From Arabidopsis thaliana (taxonomy: Eukaryota > Streptophyta > Magnoliopsida > Brassicales > Brassicaceae): a stretch of DNA of 64,000 nucleotides. The stretch covers positions 8,370,001 to 8,434,000 of the forward strand of contig NC_003076.8 in the NCBI RefSeq assembly GCF_000001735.4, written 5' to 3'. The notes beneath the pieces were generated by a model that made no database searches, had not been told where the DNA came from, and worked only from the letters and a program-made list of their open reading frames with translations. A program made the position numbers and the translations under genes. Shown here piece by piece: positions 30,179 to 42,180 of the stretch; position 1 is the first letter of the stretch, and each line of letters begins with the position of its first letter.

Positions 30179-30667
30179 TGTTGGAGTTGGAGATCCGGTT
30201 TAACTGGTTTGGTTTACAAACTTGGCTACAAAGTTGCGTGAAGAGGAAGTTGGCGTTAAATCAGGAATGTATATCAGAGTTACTCCATAAAATCTGTATT
30301 GTTAATATTGTTTCTTCTCACCTCCACTGTCGGGTTCGGGTTCGGGTTCGCTGCCATCGTCACTCTTCGTTTCAAAAGAAAATCAAAATTGATTTCTCAA
30401 GATCTGATACCATGAAATAAACAGAGTTTCAAGAGTTTGTTCTTGTTTATTATGAATGATTACATGTACATATATAGCTTTTAGAGAACACAATCTCTGT
30501 GCTATCACGATATCGTATCTTACAGAAAATATAGAAACAATATTAACAACAGATTTTATGGAGTAACTCTGATATACATTCCTGATTTAACGCCAACTTC
30601 CTCTTCACGCAACTTTGTAGCCAAGTTTGTAAACCAAACCAGTTAAACCGGATCTCCAACTCCAACA
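30179..30667 (-). mobile_element. Fold-back copia LTR derivative
   Basis: On the minus strand 30667-30413 is a complete 255-bp LTR (TG...CA). It is followed by TGGTATCAGATC (30412-30401), the usual initiator-Met tRNA primer site of copia elements, then a leader and a gag start (MAANPNPNP, Met codon at 30357). At about 30315 the element breaks off and is joined to the first ~137 bp of the same LTR in the opposite orientation (30179-30315). Both ends therefore begin TGTTGGAGTTGG. A 5-bp duplication AAAGG (30174-30178 and 30668-30672) shows it integrated in this form. The two arms are almost identical, with a 2-base indel. It has no coding capacity. Confidence 0.85.
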
Positions 30668-30672
30668 AAAGG

Positions 30673-30995
30673 GTTAGAAATAATTACCATATGTACATCA
30701 GGTAAAGTTTGGACAATGGTAGAACCATTTCCATCCTTTATAGATGCAGATTGTATTAGAGCAGACTTTTTGGATGAATGAGACATCAGTTTTGGTTGGA
30801 GCAATATTTGTGGGAGCTGGTGTGGCTAGTTGAGTAAGAGACTAGGTGATACGAGTGTATAAAGAAATGTTTCGTTTTAATTAAAGTACCATTCATATTT
30901 ATAAACACAGTTAGTATTTTACATTTGATAAAACAACATAAACGAAATTTCCTTTTATCCCTCCCTTAACAAAGACTACTAAATATTTCAAAATG
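30673..30995. other. Intergenic between two retroelements
   Basis: No gene called. A short open stretch near 30765-30830 encodes a hydrophobic peptide (SVLVGAIFVGAGVAS) but has no supported start or splice partner. Confidence 0.3.
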
Positions 30996-31537
30996 TTTGG
31001 AGGAGCTAGTAAGGCCATTCAGATAGTGAGCGTTGTTTTGTTTAGTTAGATTTTGCTCTGTGCTAGCCGACCTCGGGGAATGAGCTTGGTAGAGTGAGCT
31101 AGCGCTTTCGTTTTCTTTGGTTCGTGTGGTTCCGCTCTGAGAGAGCTCATGGATAGTTCAAAGAGTCACTCTCACGCGACGCGGGTGGAGTTGGTGATCG
31201 AGTGCTTTATGTTCTATACCGTTGACGGCTCAGTTTTCTCGGGCTACCGGTGAAAGGCTTCCAATCCTTTTGGTTTTGATGAAACGGTCATGGTCGTTTG
31301 ACAACTTGTAACTTCTTCCTCGAGGTGTCATCTAGAAAAACTTCAGAATCGGTTTATCGCTTCATTGATTCCGAAAGTGTAATTGCTTTTGTGATATCGA
31401 TGGATCGATTGTTATTTGCTTCCATGTTTTTTATTCTTTTTTGCCATGGAACCAAATTATAGGATTTACTCATGTAATTCCTAAATATTTTCATTTTTAA
31501 TGAAATATTTACATTCTTAGCAAAAAAAAAAAAAAAA
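30996..31537 (+). mobile_element. LINE 3' UTR fragment
   Basis: About 540 bases of locally GC-richer, non-coding sequence end in AATGAAATATTTACATTCTT, then AGC, then an A run. The terminus is identical to that in DMR6 intron 2. The 8-base direct repeat TCAAAATG is found at 30988-30995 and 31538-31545. The layout is that of a 5'-truncated LINE copy retaining only the 3' UTR. Confidence 0.7.
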
Positions 31538-31545
31538 TCAAAATG

Positions 31546-32198
31546 GGGAAACTTAATATGTCTATGGTTTTTATTGTTGTCATCTTTGTTACCGCGAGTG
31601 AACACGTTCGATCATTTGCTGTGGAATTAAGTGAAACAAATACATTATGGAATCAAATGTATTGTTAAGATCAGGCCAAATGTAAGTTGGATATAACTGC
31701 TCAAGTTTTTTGAAATGGAAGCGTCTCGGATTCTTGTTGCAAGGAACTTATGAAAGAAGGAAAATAGTGTCATGATGATCTTATCAAAGATATTGCCAAT
31801 AGATTATAGACCTACTTTAATCGGAAGCGAACCCAAATATTTGAAAACGAGAAATGGTTTATGGGTTCAATGTATTTTTGTTTCCAAAATCCTGTAGATG
31901 GCTTAATTATGTTTTGACATAATAATATATAATTTTGAATAAGACTAGTTGATACTATTCCAATTATAATGCACTAATTAAACCTACATCTAACTCTATG
32001 TGCGGCTAAAAAATCGAAATAAATAAATATCTAACTCCATCAAAATCCAAATGAATATTTACTTTTTTGCGGTAACAGAAAAAAGAAAGGTTTTACCTCT
32101 TTTTCAGGTGATCTAGAGGCGTTAATAAATAGACTAAAAGTTTCTAAACGATTGTTCCACACGCATTATAACCATATCTACGTTTTCAACTTATTACA
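31546..32198. other. Intergenic, upstream of PP2-B12
   Basis: No ORF of note. The final ~100 bases are the likely leader and promoter of PP2-B12. Confidence 0.4.
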
Positions 32199-33266
32199 AT
32201 GGAGATGAATTTTCTTGATTTACCAGAGGAATGCATCGCCACCATGATTTCTTTCACCAGCCCCTTCGACGCATGCCGTATCTCTGCTGTCTCTAAATTG
32301 CTTCGCTCCGCGGCGGATTCCAATACCACTTGGGAGAGATTTCTTCCATCAGATTATCGTATGTATATCGATAATTCTTTATCTAGATTTTCCAACAAGC
32401 AGCTCTTCCTACGTTTTTGTGAATCCCCTCTTCTCATCGAGGATGGAAGAACGGTAATTTTACACTATCCCATGTTCTTTTTGTTGCTCAATAATATGCA
32501 TTATGCGGGTTTGAATTCGAATGGTGACACGACCCATAATTAAACTACTAGGTTAACTACCATGTTTTTTAGATAAATATATTCTAGAAATTTATTGTTT
32601 GAGAGGAATGTGATATGGACGATGCATGCAACCAAATAATTGAACAAAAATTATAGAAGTGTTATTTGGTCAGAAAATGTAGAGCTTTTGGATGGAAAAG
32701 AGAAGCGGGAAGAAATGTTGGATGTTATCTGCAAGGAAACTAGATATTGTTTGGGTTGATAGTCCTGAATTCTGGATATGGGTTTCGATTCCGGACTCGA
32801 GGTTAATAAATTTCATCTCCATCTTTTGCCTCTTCTAATCAAAAGTTCTTATTGTTGATTTTGGTTAGTTTGTAACAGATTTGAGGAAGTTGCAGGGCTT
32901 CTAATGGTATGTTGGTTTGAAATCCGAGGTAAAATAAGCACATCCCTTCTCTCCAAAGCCACTAATTACAGTGCTTACCTTGTTTTCAAAGAACAAGAAA
33001 TGGGATCCTTTGGATTTGAGTCTCTGCCTTTGGAGGTTAGCTTTCGTTCTACAAGAACTGAAGTTTATAACAATAGAAGAGTTTTTCTTAAGTCAGGAAC
33101 ACAAGAGTCTAGAGAAGATGGGTGGTTGGAGATTGAACTTGGTGAATATTATGTTGGTTTTGATGATGAGGAGATCGAAATGAGCGTATTGGAGACTAGA
33201 GAAGGCGGTTGGAAAGGCGGAATCATCGTTCAAGGGATCGAGATTAGGCCAAAAGAATTGTTGTGA
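32199..33266 (+). CDS. PP2-B12: F-box / phloem protein 2-like lectin PP2-B12
   Basis: Three exons: 32199-32453, 32683-32801 and 32879-33266 (762 nt, 253 residues), all GT-AG. The N-terminus (FLDLPEECIATMISFTSPFD) is an F-box of the PP2-B type, which binds SKP1 in SCF ubiquitin ligases. Exons 2-3 encode the Nictaba/PP2 lectin-like domain, with CWMLSARKLDIVW, GLLMVCWFEIRGKI, DGWLEIELGEYY and a final GIIVQGIEIRPKE. It is thus a likely SCF substrate receptor with a sugar-binding domain. Two Met codons lie two residues apart (32199 and 32205); the second would give 251 residues. The gene is intact. The symbol is assigned from family and map position. Confidence 0.93.
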
Positions 33267-33817
33267 TTAGGTAACTCCTTTTCCAATGTGATTTCTAGTT
33301 TCTTGTATAATAAAAAGTCTACATTTTTTCATATCACTTTAACAATCATGCATAGATGATGCATGCTATTGGATATGTATATTGACATATTGTTAGGTAG
33401 AGTGTTGATCATGTTATCATCATTTTTTTTTATTAGTTTGACTATTTTGTATTCTCCATTTTGTTATTGGTTGAATGATTTTTTTGACGAGATGCATGCG
33501 TTCGCTATTGCATCCAAGAAAATGTACATACGTGAAGTAGATGAAAGAGTAATGATCCCATAAATGTGTGTGTCTAATCAATAAACAAGTCACATCAACT
33601 GCATAAACCTCATACTTGTGTACGAGGTGTCACACCAATCAACACAATTATTTTCTGTAACAAAAAAAGAAGCGTAATAATTAAATTTTGGATAGGTGAA
33701 TATTGACCGTCAATCTGTTTATATAAATGAAAGAGGTTGTCAACAACTGATTGACATTATAAGTGAAGAACGGACAAATAATGTTGGAGAAACTAATTTT
33801 ACACAAATACAACAATG

Positions 33818-33869
<52 letters not shown>

Positions 33870-35813
33870 CTTGATCATGAATTCAATAAGGATACAAATA
33901 ACCAGGCAGATTCAGCCCAGCAGCAAGCTTCTCACACTCGTGACGGTCACGGATGAATTATAGTTGTTTTATTTTCTTCATCAAAGAAATTATACTTGTT
34001 GAACTCTTTTTGAATGTGACTGACAAATGTTGCTAGTTTACTACGGTGCCAGGTAGTTAACTATAAAAATGATATTAAACAATTAAAAATGCAAATAATA
34101 TATTTATTTAACAAAATGACAAATTATTTGACAGGAACATATCATTACAAACTGAAAAATTTGTAATATTTTAAAACTTTTGTAATTTGTAAAGGAATTT
34201 TTTCACGAATTACAAATTTTTTACATATTTTCCTTGATCATTTTGTTATAAAAAAAAAAGAATATTTTTAAAAATGACCAATAAAAAAGAATATTGTTGC
34301 GAAGATACAGTCACGGATAAATTATAATCGGTATACTAAATATATTTTAATTTATACAAATAAAATGAAATATAACATATTTATTTTTCAGTTCGTCACA
34401 GTAATCTTCCCTTGTCTCTGCGTCTGTACCCTTTATTTTTAGGGTAATATTAGTAGATAACCAAATAAAACATACAAATTAAGAAATTAGCAGAGAGAAA
34501 GTTTTTTGTTACAAAATAACCATGAACCCACGTTGTCGGAAGAAAGGAAATAATAAAGCTACCCTTCATTTGTTGTAAGATGAACAGTAAACGAAACACA
34601 TCCGTGTAATTTTTTAAAATAGCATGTAACATTAAAATTTCACATGTTATATTTAGTTTAAAAACATGATATTTCAAAAAACGTTATGAATTTTTAAGAA
34701 AAAACATTATTATAAAATTATTTTACATGAACAGAATCTTAAAAAAAAAATTATATGTGATTTTAGTAAAAACCATGTATTACTAAAAAATAAGAATATA
34801 TTTTTAAAGAAATCAAGTGAGATCTTAATAAAAAAACGTGTATTACTACAAAATATCATGATAAAAAAAGATATTAAACGGAATAGAATGTTTTTTTCAA
34901 AAAATACCATGTGCTTTTTATAAATACTATGTAATAAGAGAAAATAACAAGATAAAAAAAGCATATTATGTTATCGCATGTATTTCGGAAAAATAACATG
35001 TTACAAAGGACATTTACGTAATTACACGTGTTCTCTAATATGTTTCCGACAAAATACTGTGACTCAAAGTTAATTTGTAATTCTTTTCAAATCTATAGTC
35101 ATTTATTATAAATACTCTTGTTTCTAAATGAACTGTCATGTGATTCGGTCCCCTTCTCATCATGTCGGTTTCCTTTTTCACAAGATACAAATCCCTAAAG
35201 AAAAAAATCTCAATAATAACCCTTACATCGTTACATGAAAACAAAATGGGCATCTTTAGTTAGGGTCCCCCCAAAACACACAATCAATATATTTTTAATC
35301 TCTCAATACCAAAATTATCATTTTGAGTTTGCGTGACGACTTTCATTGAACATCGTACACACTTCTTATTTTAAACTAATTACCTTTTTCATATGATCAT
35401 GCTGGATAATATCAATCATCTAACAAAAGAAAAATAAACCAAAATGACTGAAAATATACAAAACTACGAAAAGAAATGAGATATCCATATTTTTGCTTTT
35501 TTAACTTTAAAAATGATTTATTATGTAATTTTTATATGTCCTTTGAATATATCTTCATACTTATCCACAATGTTTCTTTCGTTATCTATATCATGAATGA
35601 TATATGAATCGTTAAACTCTCTTATATATATATTAGTTTAATGAAATAAAACTTATTATATGCTTTCATGTTTCAGTTTTCTAATGATTACTGTAGAAAA
35701 ACATCAATGAAATAATATCGAAAATAAATAGAAAGTTCCAATTGAATAACACAAACATTATTACAGTCAAGACAAAGAAAATTCGAAAATCTCTTCGTCT
35801 ATTAAAAAAATAC
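33267..35813. other. Gene-poor interval with AT microsatellite
   Basis: The first part is the PP2-B12 3' UTR. The rest is very AT-rich without a supported gene. ORFs running through 33681-33963 are artefacts of the AT repeat. Confidence 0.4.
33821..33866. repeat. (AT)23 microsatellite
   Basis: An uninterrupted AT dinucleotide run of 46 bases, intergenic and likely length-polymorphic between accessions. Confidence 0.95.
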
Positions 35814-36026
35814 TCAGAAATTTAAGAGAAAAGCGGTGTAATTTGGAGCGCATGATGATGAGTTGTTATCGTTACGAGGCAAGGAAGAGTCAGCTCGGCC
35901 GCTAGTAGGAGCTCGGACACTTCGACGGTGACTTGTAGGTGGTGGAGGGAGGAGTGTGGCGGTGATGCGTGTGAGCGCCGCCGTATATTCTTCAAGCAAC
36001 TCGGCTGCGATGGCTACTGTTATCAT
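35814..36026 (-). CDS. Small protein with ELLEEYT motif, unrecognised
   Basis: A 70-residue minus-strand ORF. It begins MITVAIAAELLEEYTAALTR, continues ITATLLPPPP, then a basic Ser/Arg-rich middle, and ends SCAPNYTAFLLNF. A good TATAAATA box lies 128 bp upstream of the Met, and the composition is more GC-rich than the surrounding DNA; both argue for a real gene. The amphipathic ELLEEYT start followed by a short disordered tail resembles a group of small plant proteins of unknown role, but that is from memory and unverified. There is no signal peptide or membrane segment. Confidence 0.6.
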   Translation of the reverse strand: MITVAIAAELLEEYTAALTRITATLLPPPPTSHRRSVRAPTSGRADSSLPRNDNNSSSCAPNYTAFLLNF

Positions 36027-36153
36027 GATGATTTGAAGATTGCTCCGATGATGATTTGCTTTGACGTTTGTTAGAAAAGCTCTAAACCTTTTTATGATCT
36101 TAATTTGCTTGCAAGACAGGACAATGTAAGTTACCTTTTATGAGACGGCATCG

Positions 36154-36161
36154 TATTTATA
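36154..36161 (-). promoter_or_regulatory. TATA box of the small ELLEEYT gene
   Basis: TATAAATA on the minus strand, 128 bp before the ORF's Met. This spacing fits a leader of about 100 bases. Confidence 0.55.
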
Positions 36162-36829
36162 GAGCATGAGCTCTTGAAGCTAGTGGCCATAAATTTTGGT
36201 AGGTTCTGGTTATAAATTATTGTAGCCGTCAGATCTACCGACTTTATCATATCTATATTTTATTTCTACTTTTTATGCAGCTTTTGGATATCGGATTTTA
36301 TTCCCTAAAAAAGATCATACCAATTTTTATTTTACTTCTTCACTTAGCATTGGGTGTCAATGCTAAAAAGATAGAAGAAAACTAGAAAATTATTTTATGA
36401 AAACTTTCAAAAAAATTTGCATATGTATAAAAGTTTCAGTTTTTTTAATAAATATAATGTAACGTTAAATTTTAAAAAATAAAGCAATGGGTGTACAAAG
36501 TTGTTTTGTTGTTTTGAAACAAAATGTAAAATTAAATGGAAAAGGATAACGTTAGAATGTAGATGATCGTGTTTATCAAATAATTATAGGAATCTAGCTA
36601 ACGTTGGATTTTTAATCCTGATAAAACAAAAAGTAGCATTAACAAGTAACAGAAAATTCAATAACATTTTATAGTAAAACTAAATATATGAAATGGATGA
36701 ACAAGGTATTTTTCAAAAATGATGATCAGCTAGCCTATCATATAACAAGTGCTACTTATAATATATTAAAACTATATATAATGTTTTATTGATGTTCATT
36801 AAATATGTGACAAAGAGGGTGGGATGGGC
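36162..36829. other. Intergenic, AT-rich
   Basis: Upstream side of the small minus-strand gene. No other feature seen. Confidence 0.4.
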
Positions 36830-37090
36830 AAGATTGTGAATGGTGATTCTGAATGGGCAAGAAGCAGGGGAGACTAACTCCAGAAGAGTATGAGTGCGAC
36901 ACGATGATTTGGGCAATGCAATCAATGTGGATATAGAGCTACATTATGATGACAAAGAACATTTGAAGTTGCACATTAACATCAAGGCAATCAGAACTTG
37001 GGAGCAAAGATTAAGGAACTTGTGCCATTTACATTTTAACGAATGGAAGGAAATTGTTGTGCTGATTGCATGGCAAAATATGTCATAGTT
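36830..37090 (+). mobile_element. Retroelement RNase H relic
   Basis: The frame at 36894-37088 includes TWEQRLRNLCHLHF. A +1 shift near the end gives RMEGNCCADCMAKYV, matching the conserved end of plant LINE-type RNase H domains (REGNxCADxLAK). One frameshift separates the halves and no reverse transcriptase portion adjoins. It is a dead fragment. Confidence 0.6.
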
Positions 37091-40000
37091 AATTATGTTT
37101 GATAGAATCTAAAATGGTAAAGATGATGAATTAGCTTCGTATAGTAAGAAAATATATTGGGACATTAATAGTTACCGGTAAACAAATAATTGAAAATAGT
37201 CTATTTGAATAAATATTTGCCAATAATTAGTCCAACGACTTGTATGATTGTAGACCCTAGGAAAATAAAGACATCCTGCGTGATGTTCAAGTATTATATA
37301 ACTTAATGCTCATGATATGTTTTTTGTTTCGAAGGAAAATAACAAATGTCTTTCTTTTTTTTCTAAAATTCTTTTGTTAAAAGTAAGTCGTGTACCATAT
37401 AGATTCAAACTCTTCACTAAAATAACAATGATAAAATGGAAAAGAGTCGAGGTTTTGTCAATTTTAGGAAACAGAGAACCCGATTGGCACAAACGACATC
37501 TACATACGTTAACTATAATAGCAATATAACATGTTTTTTTTTCTGACAACGATTTCTTATAGTTTGAATTATGGAGACCATGAACGTAGTATTTGTGCTC
37601 AAACTGATATATATTAAGATAATTGATATTTACATATAGATAAGGGTGTTGGTTTCTGAAAAAATCCTCTTTCGCAGTATCTGTCATTTTCAAATTATAG
37701 GCTTACAACATTTTGGCAAAGTTTGGCTAATTAAAACATGTGGTAACAAAATCGATAATAAATAGTGTAATTTAAACTATAATAGTTCGATATCATAAAA
37801 ATAGGGTTTACCAAAAAGAATAATATTGTTGAAAACTTTTGTGAAATTAATTCAAAAAGTACATTTGGCAACAGATATAACTCATTTACAATTTTATTAT
37901 CCATAGTTTTACAAATAAGGAATTAAAATTTGTATTTAGTACATATTCTTTAAGTTTTAGTGCTCTCAAGTTGAAAAACAATCAAAGGTAATATTTTACC
38001 CAATTTTAAATTTAATCTGAATTTTATAGAGCTTACATACGGTATATCTAGGGGAGAAAAATCTATCGCACTATTGGGCCAAGTAATATATTAGTTTAAA
38101 TAAAAAAAACTACTAAAAGAAAGTAATTTTTATTTTAAAAAATAGACTTTTGTTTTTTGGTTTTAATGTTAAGAAAATTTAGACTTTATGTTATAACAAG
38201 AATACGTGGAGGGTTTGAGGAGTTATCATAAACAGCTGTAACACATTTAATATGTTCCTAAAAATAATCACAATCATAATACATCTCCCATTTCTGTGTT
38301 TTCATCCCCCAGCTGTAAAATATATATATATAAAAACCGATTAAATGTATGAAATAAGCGGGTGAGTAGCATACATATTTGCAAATGGCCGCAGCCCGCA
38401 GGCCATTTAAGTTCGTATTGATTCTACCTACTTGAAGTTACTTGAACTTGCTTGCTTCTATTGCTACTATTGATTCTAGTTACTTGAAGTTTGGTTTATG
38501 GTTTCTGTTTTTTCTTAAACAAGTTTCTAGCAAAAAGAACACATCTACTAAATTTATATGTTATATAGATATTTATAGAAGTTTTAACCAAAATGATAAA
38601 TTATTTATCGAATATAACGGCATTAATTGTTTGTTATATAAATTTATTGTTTTTGTGTATATCTAATATCTTGGCCAATGGCCATATGTTGTTAAATATA
38701 TATAGACGTTATGCTACAAGAAACTTAATATATCTATTTGTATGAAACATACATGAAAAGAAGATAACACACTAACACAGATCGAATCTAACGGTTTCTA
38801 CAAAATACGGAGTTTTCAATGGATAATCTTAAATCTTTCGTGGGCTTGTTATCTACGGCCCAACTCGTGGAATCATCACCTCACTCGATACGCTGACTTC
38901 CAGTTCACTGCAAAACAAAGTTAAGTGTACCTCTACACCTTTACCAATGCAAATATCAATCACAATTTTGGATTACTTTTATAAAAAAACATTTTTGGTG
39001 TGTATGAACATCTCCCAAATCTATTTATTATGAATTTTGAAGAGTTCTATGACTAGACTAAAAAACCTGAAACGAGCAGTTAAATTCACAAGGAGTTTTA
39101 TGACAAGTTTATAAAAAATGAAACGACAAGATAATCACCTCGTGCATGTAATTGATATAGATCTCAACAACCAGAGTAAACATGCTCAAATGGCAAGATT
39201 ACTTATTCAGAAATACTATTTTGGCGCACCTTTGAAGCTTTGATAGTATAGTTTTGTTCAATTAATGCATAAGAAATGTGTTAGAAAACATTTGGTTCGG
39301 GTATGTATATGGGAGTTTTTTTAGATGCATGATAGGAAGCTTGTTCAAGTACATAAACTATTGTTTGTTCAGGAACAAAACCTGAATAAAGAAGTGGGCC
39401 ATATAATTTAAGTATGCTTTAGGCCAATATTCTGTGTTGAATCCAGAAGAGATGGATCACATGTGAACTCTGGACCCATGAAAATTAGGGATTTCGGCTT
39501 TAAATTTCGTTGTTAAAAATAAAAATAAAAATATATTATGAAAGTGTTTCATAGATGTATTTAAACGAATAACCTTAAAACATAAAGAACAACGACAACT
39601 AGAATTGGGGATTCAAACTGAAATCTCCTACGTCTCACTAGAGAATCCCTTCCAAAACATTCCACTGACACTTGTTGAAATTTCTATGTTTCTCTCTACT
39701 AGCTAGGATCGCTCAAATTACTTCACTGACTCTCTCTTTCTCTCATAACACACACTCGTTCAAAAGCAAGCAAACTTCGAACGACTAATTAATTAATGAC
39801 TCACGAGTGCTTCTCACGTGGTGTCGACTTAAACCTCTTTCAAGTGAGTACTTTAACGAGAAACTTCAACCTTTATAGCACAAGTCTTCCATCAATTTTT
39901 TTTATCGTTTCTCTAAAAAGAAAAGACATTCACAAAATTTGAGAGGTTGAGAAGAAATAGACAAGGTATGCTGGAAAAGCCTGCCACGTCCGAAAAATGG

Positions 40001-40393
40001 AGATTGACGTAGCAAAAGAAAAAAGAAGCATGCCATGTGCAGACCCACCTAGATCTCCAAATTCCCACTAGAATCTCTTTGTCTTTATAAATCCTTTTTA
40101 CATTATGACATATAAATTTTCCTCTAGAATATACAAAACAAATTCGTGTCACACTTTGTATTCTTACATGAATTTAAGTAGATTCCGTATCGATCGTTGT
40201 TAATTGTTATAGTTGCGATTACGTATATACCAACGCGTAACGTATCCACCGATAATTAAAGATACCAAACACACGTACATTATATTAAAAAATAAATAGT
40301 TTACAAATTCTTTACCTATTTTCTTTCTTTTCTTACCTAATTATTAATTCCTCTAATTATATTTTCCATAGACATATACGAAACCAAATTTAA
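37091..40393. other. Gene-poor interval
   Basis: About 3.3 kb of AT-rich DNA. ORFs here (37310-37693, 38442-38666, 39913-40152) have no recognisable features. The end next to 40394 is the 3' UTR of the two-HMA gene. Confidence 0.4.
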
Positions 40394-42087
40394 TTAAGAA
40401 ATGCAACAAGCATTAGGGTTCTCGTCGCTAAAAAGCTGCGGCGGAGGAATCCTCTCTATGACGTATGAAGGTTGATAGTAATACATCATCCTCTTCATCC
40501 CTTCTTCTTGGGCCATAGCCGTCATTTCATTGTCTCGTCTCTCTTCCTCCGTAGCCGCCGCCTCTTCTCCACCACCTTCCTCTCCATTTTCCTCTCCCTC
40601 CTTCTTCTTCTCTTCTTCCTTTTCCTCTCCGGTCTCTGGTGGTTTTTCATTGCCTTCACCGCTCTCCTCCTTCTTTTCTTCCTGCGCGGCCGCGGGGGCT
40701 TCAGGTTCCGGGTCAGGTTGGGGTACGATTCGGGCTTGCTTTTTGGTCCGACGGTAGACGTAATCCACAAGCTTCTCAGCGTCCATTGTCCCAGTCACTA
40801 TTACTTTTCCCGTGGTGTGCTCTGTCACAGTTGTTTGGACCCCTAACCAACAATATTAGTTAGTCCTTTAAGCTCAATATTAATTACTACTAAAAAAAAA
40901 TAGAAACTTCGCAAAATCTAATTGTCATCAACAAATTTAGCTTAAACATGCATGTGACGTAATGCATAACGAGATATATAGTAACTTCTTCTTTTTGACA
41001 TGATATATAATGAATTCTTAGGTGACATCTATACCAAATGATATATTATTTTAATATGGATGCGTATGTTTAATTAAAAACGGTGGGAAATATATATTAT
41101 TATTTTTATTTAACGATTATTGCGATTCATGCAGAACAACAAATTATAAAACAAAATACCGTTTTCAATACAACCAAAAACTTTTAACCATCCTTAAAAT
41201 TATGTACATTGAAAAAGAGTATTTTGGTTTTGACTAGATCCACAAATATATATATATATATATATATATGCATGTACCTCTCATTTTGAGAATCTTCTTC
41301 TTGAGCTGGTCAGCACAAGCTTGGCAGTGCATGTTAACGCTGAGCTCGACGGTGGTGAGGCCGCCGGAGACCTGAGAGGTTATGATTGGTGGCAGAGGCT
41401 CTCCCTCAGCTGCCGGAAGCGGCGAGAGGACTTTGGCCATTCTTTTAGTCTTCTTCTTGATTTTGTTGCACACTGCTTGCGGATCCAACACTCCCTTTAT
41501 CGTCACTTGGTTCTCATTCATATCCATCACCACTTCTTCCACACCTAGACATTTTTAATATGTTAAAAAAAAGAATTAAAATTTCCCTTTTGAGCTTTAT
41601 AAAATAATATTAGGTAGTTGGGATTTTGAGAATGAAGCTAATGGTTTTTATATATTAGAAAGAGAATTTGTTTTGTTGATTAAAAGTGTTGAACAATTAT
41701 TCTTAGCAGAATCTAATCCTCCATCCATTCATATATTCTTTTACCTCTAATTTTTAGAATAGATCTTTCAATCTTCTTAGCGCATCCAACACAATGCAAG
41801 TCGACGTAGAGTATGAAGGGTGGAGGCGGTGGTGGTGGTTGCGGCTCCTCTTCCTCCTTTGGTTTCTCCTCCTCAGCCGCCACTTTCTTCTCCTCCGCTA
41901 CATCTTTCTTCTTCTCCTCCTCCTCAGCGGGGACGGCCTGTGGAGCAGAGGCTGCCTCCTTTGCCTCCTAATAATGAAAAGTTGAAAACATCAATCACCA
42001 ATTAGTTACAAAATAGGTACTTAATTTGTTGTGGTTTAAAAGTATTGAAGGAACTTTAGATCTTACTGGTTTTACTTCTTCTCCCAT
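40394..42087 (-). CDS. HIPP09: Two-HMA-domain isoprenylated protein (HIPP family)
   Basis: Four exons (minus): 42067-42087, 41745-41967, 41278-41544 and 40394-40842 (960 nt, 319 residues). A Lys/Glu-rich lead and a poly-Pro stretch precede HMA domain 1 (FILYVDLHCVGCAKKIE, metal ligands C66 and C69). HMA domain 2 (VNMHCQACADQLKKK, C155 and C158) follows. The C-terminal third is very acidic (Glu/Lys/Gly runs) and then Tyr/Pro-rich, ending in the CaaX box CCIS, so farnesylation and membrane or nuclear-envelope attachment are expected. The family binds heavy metals and acts in metal handling and stress responses. The exact family number is from memory and gene order; the class is certain. The first exon encodes only seven residues (MGEEVKP). 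A TATAAATA box lies 86 bp upstream. Confidence 0.92.
41246..41269. repeat. (AT)12 microsatellite beside a splice donor
   Basis: An AT run inside intron 3 of the two-HMA gene. In transcript orientation it begins at intron nucleotide 9, just after the GTACATGC donor. Confidence 0.9.
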
Positions 42088-42172
42088 GTTTTAGAATCTG
42101 TGGTTATAAGACGATTATGAATGAAACGAAGAAGAAATATATGTTATGGAGGGAATGAGTAGAGAGAGCGAG

Positions 42173-42180
42173 TATTTATA
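42173..42180 (-). promoter_or_regulatory. TATA box of the two-HMA gene
   Basis: TATAAATA on the minus strand, 86 bp upstream of the start codon. Confidence 0.55.

Noticed and set aside
33681..33963. ORFs with alternating Tyr-Ile runs near the AT repeat
   Set aside because: They are translations of the (AT)23 microsatellite read on both strands; the same holds for 63531-63818 and for the end of the 41234-41542 frame.
40472..40863. Plus-strand Ser/Phe/Leu-rich ORFs opposite the two-HMA gene
   Set aside because: They mirror the Glu/Lys-rich coding strand of exon 4 and have no independent features.
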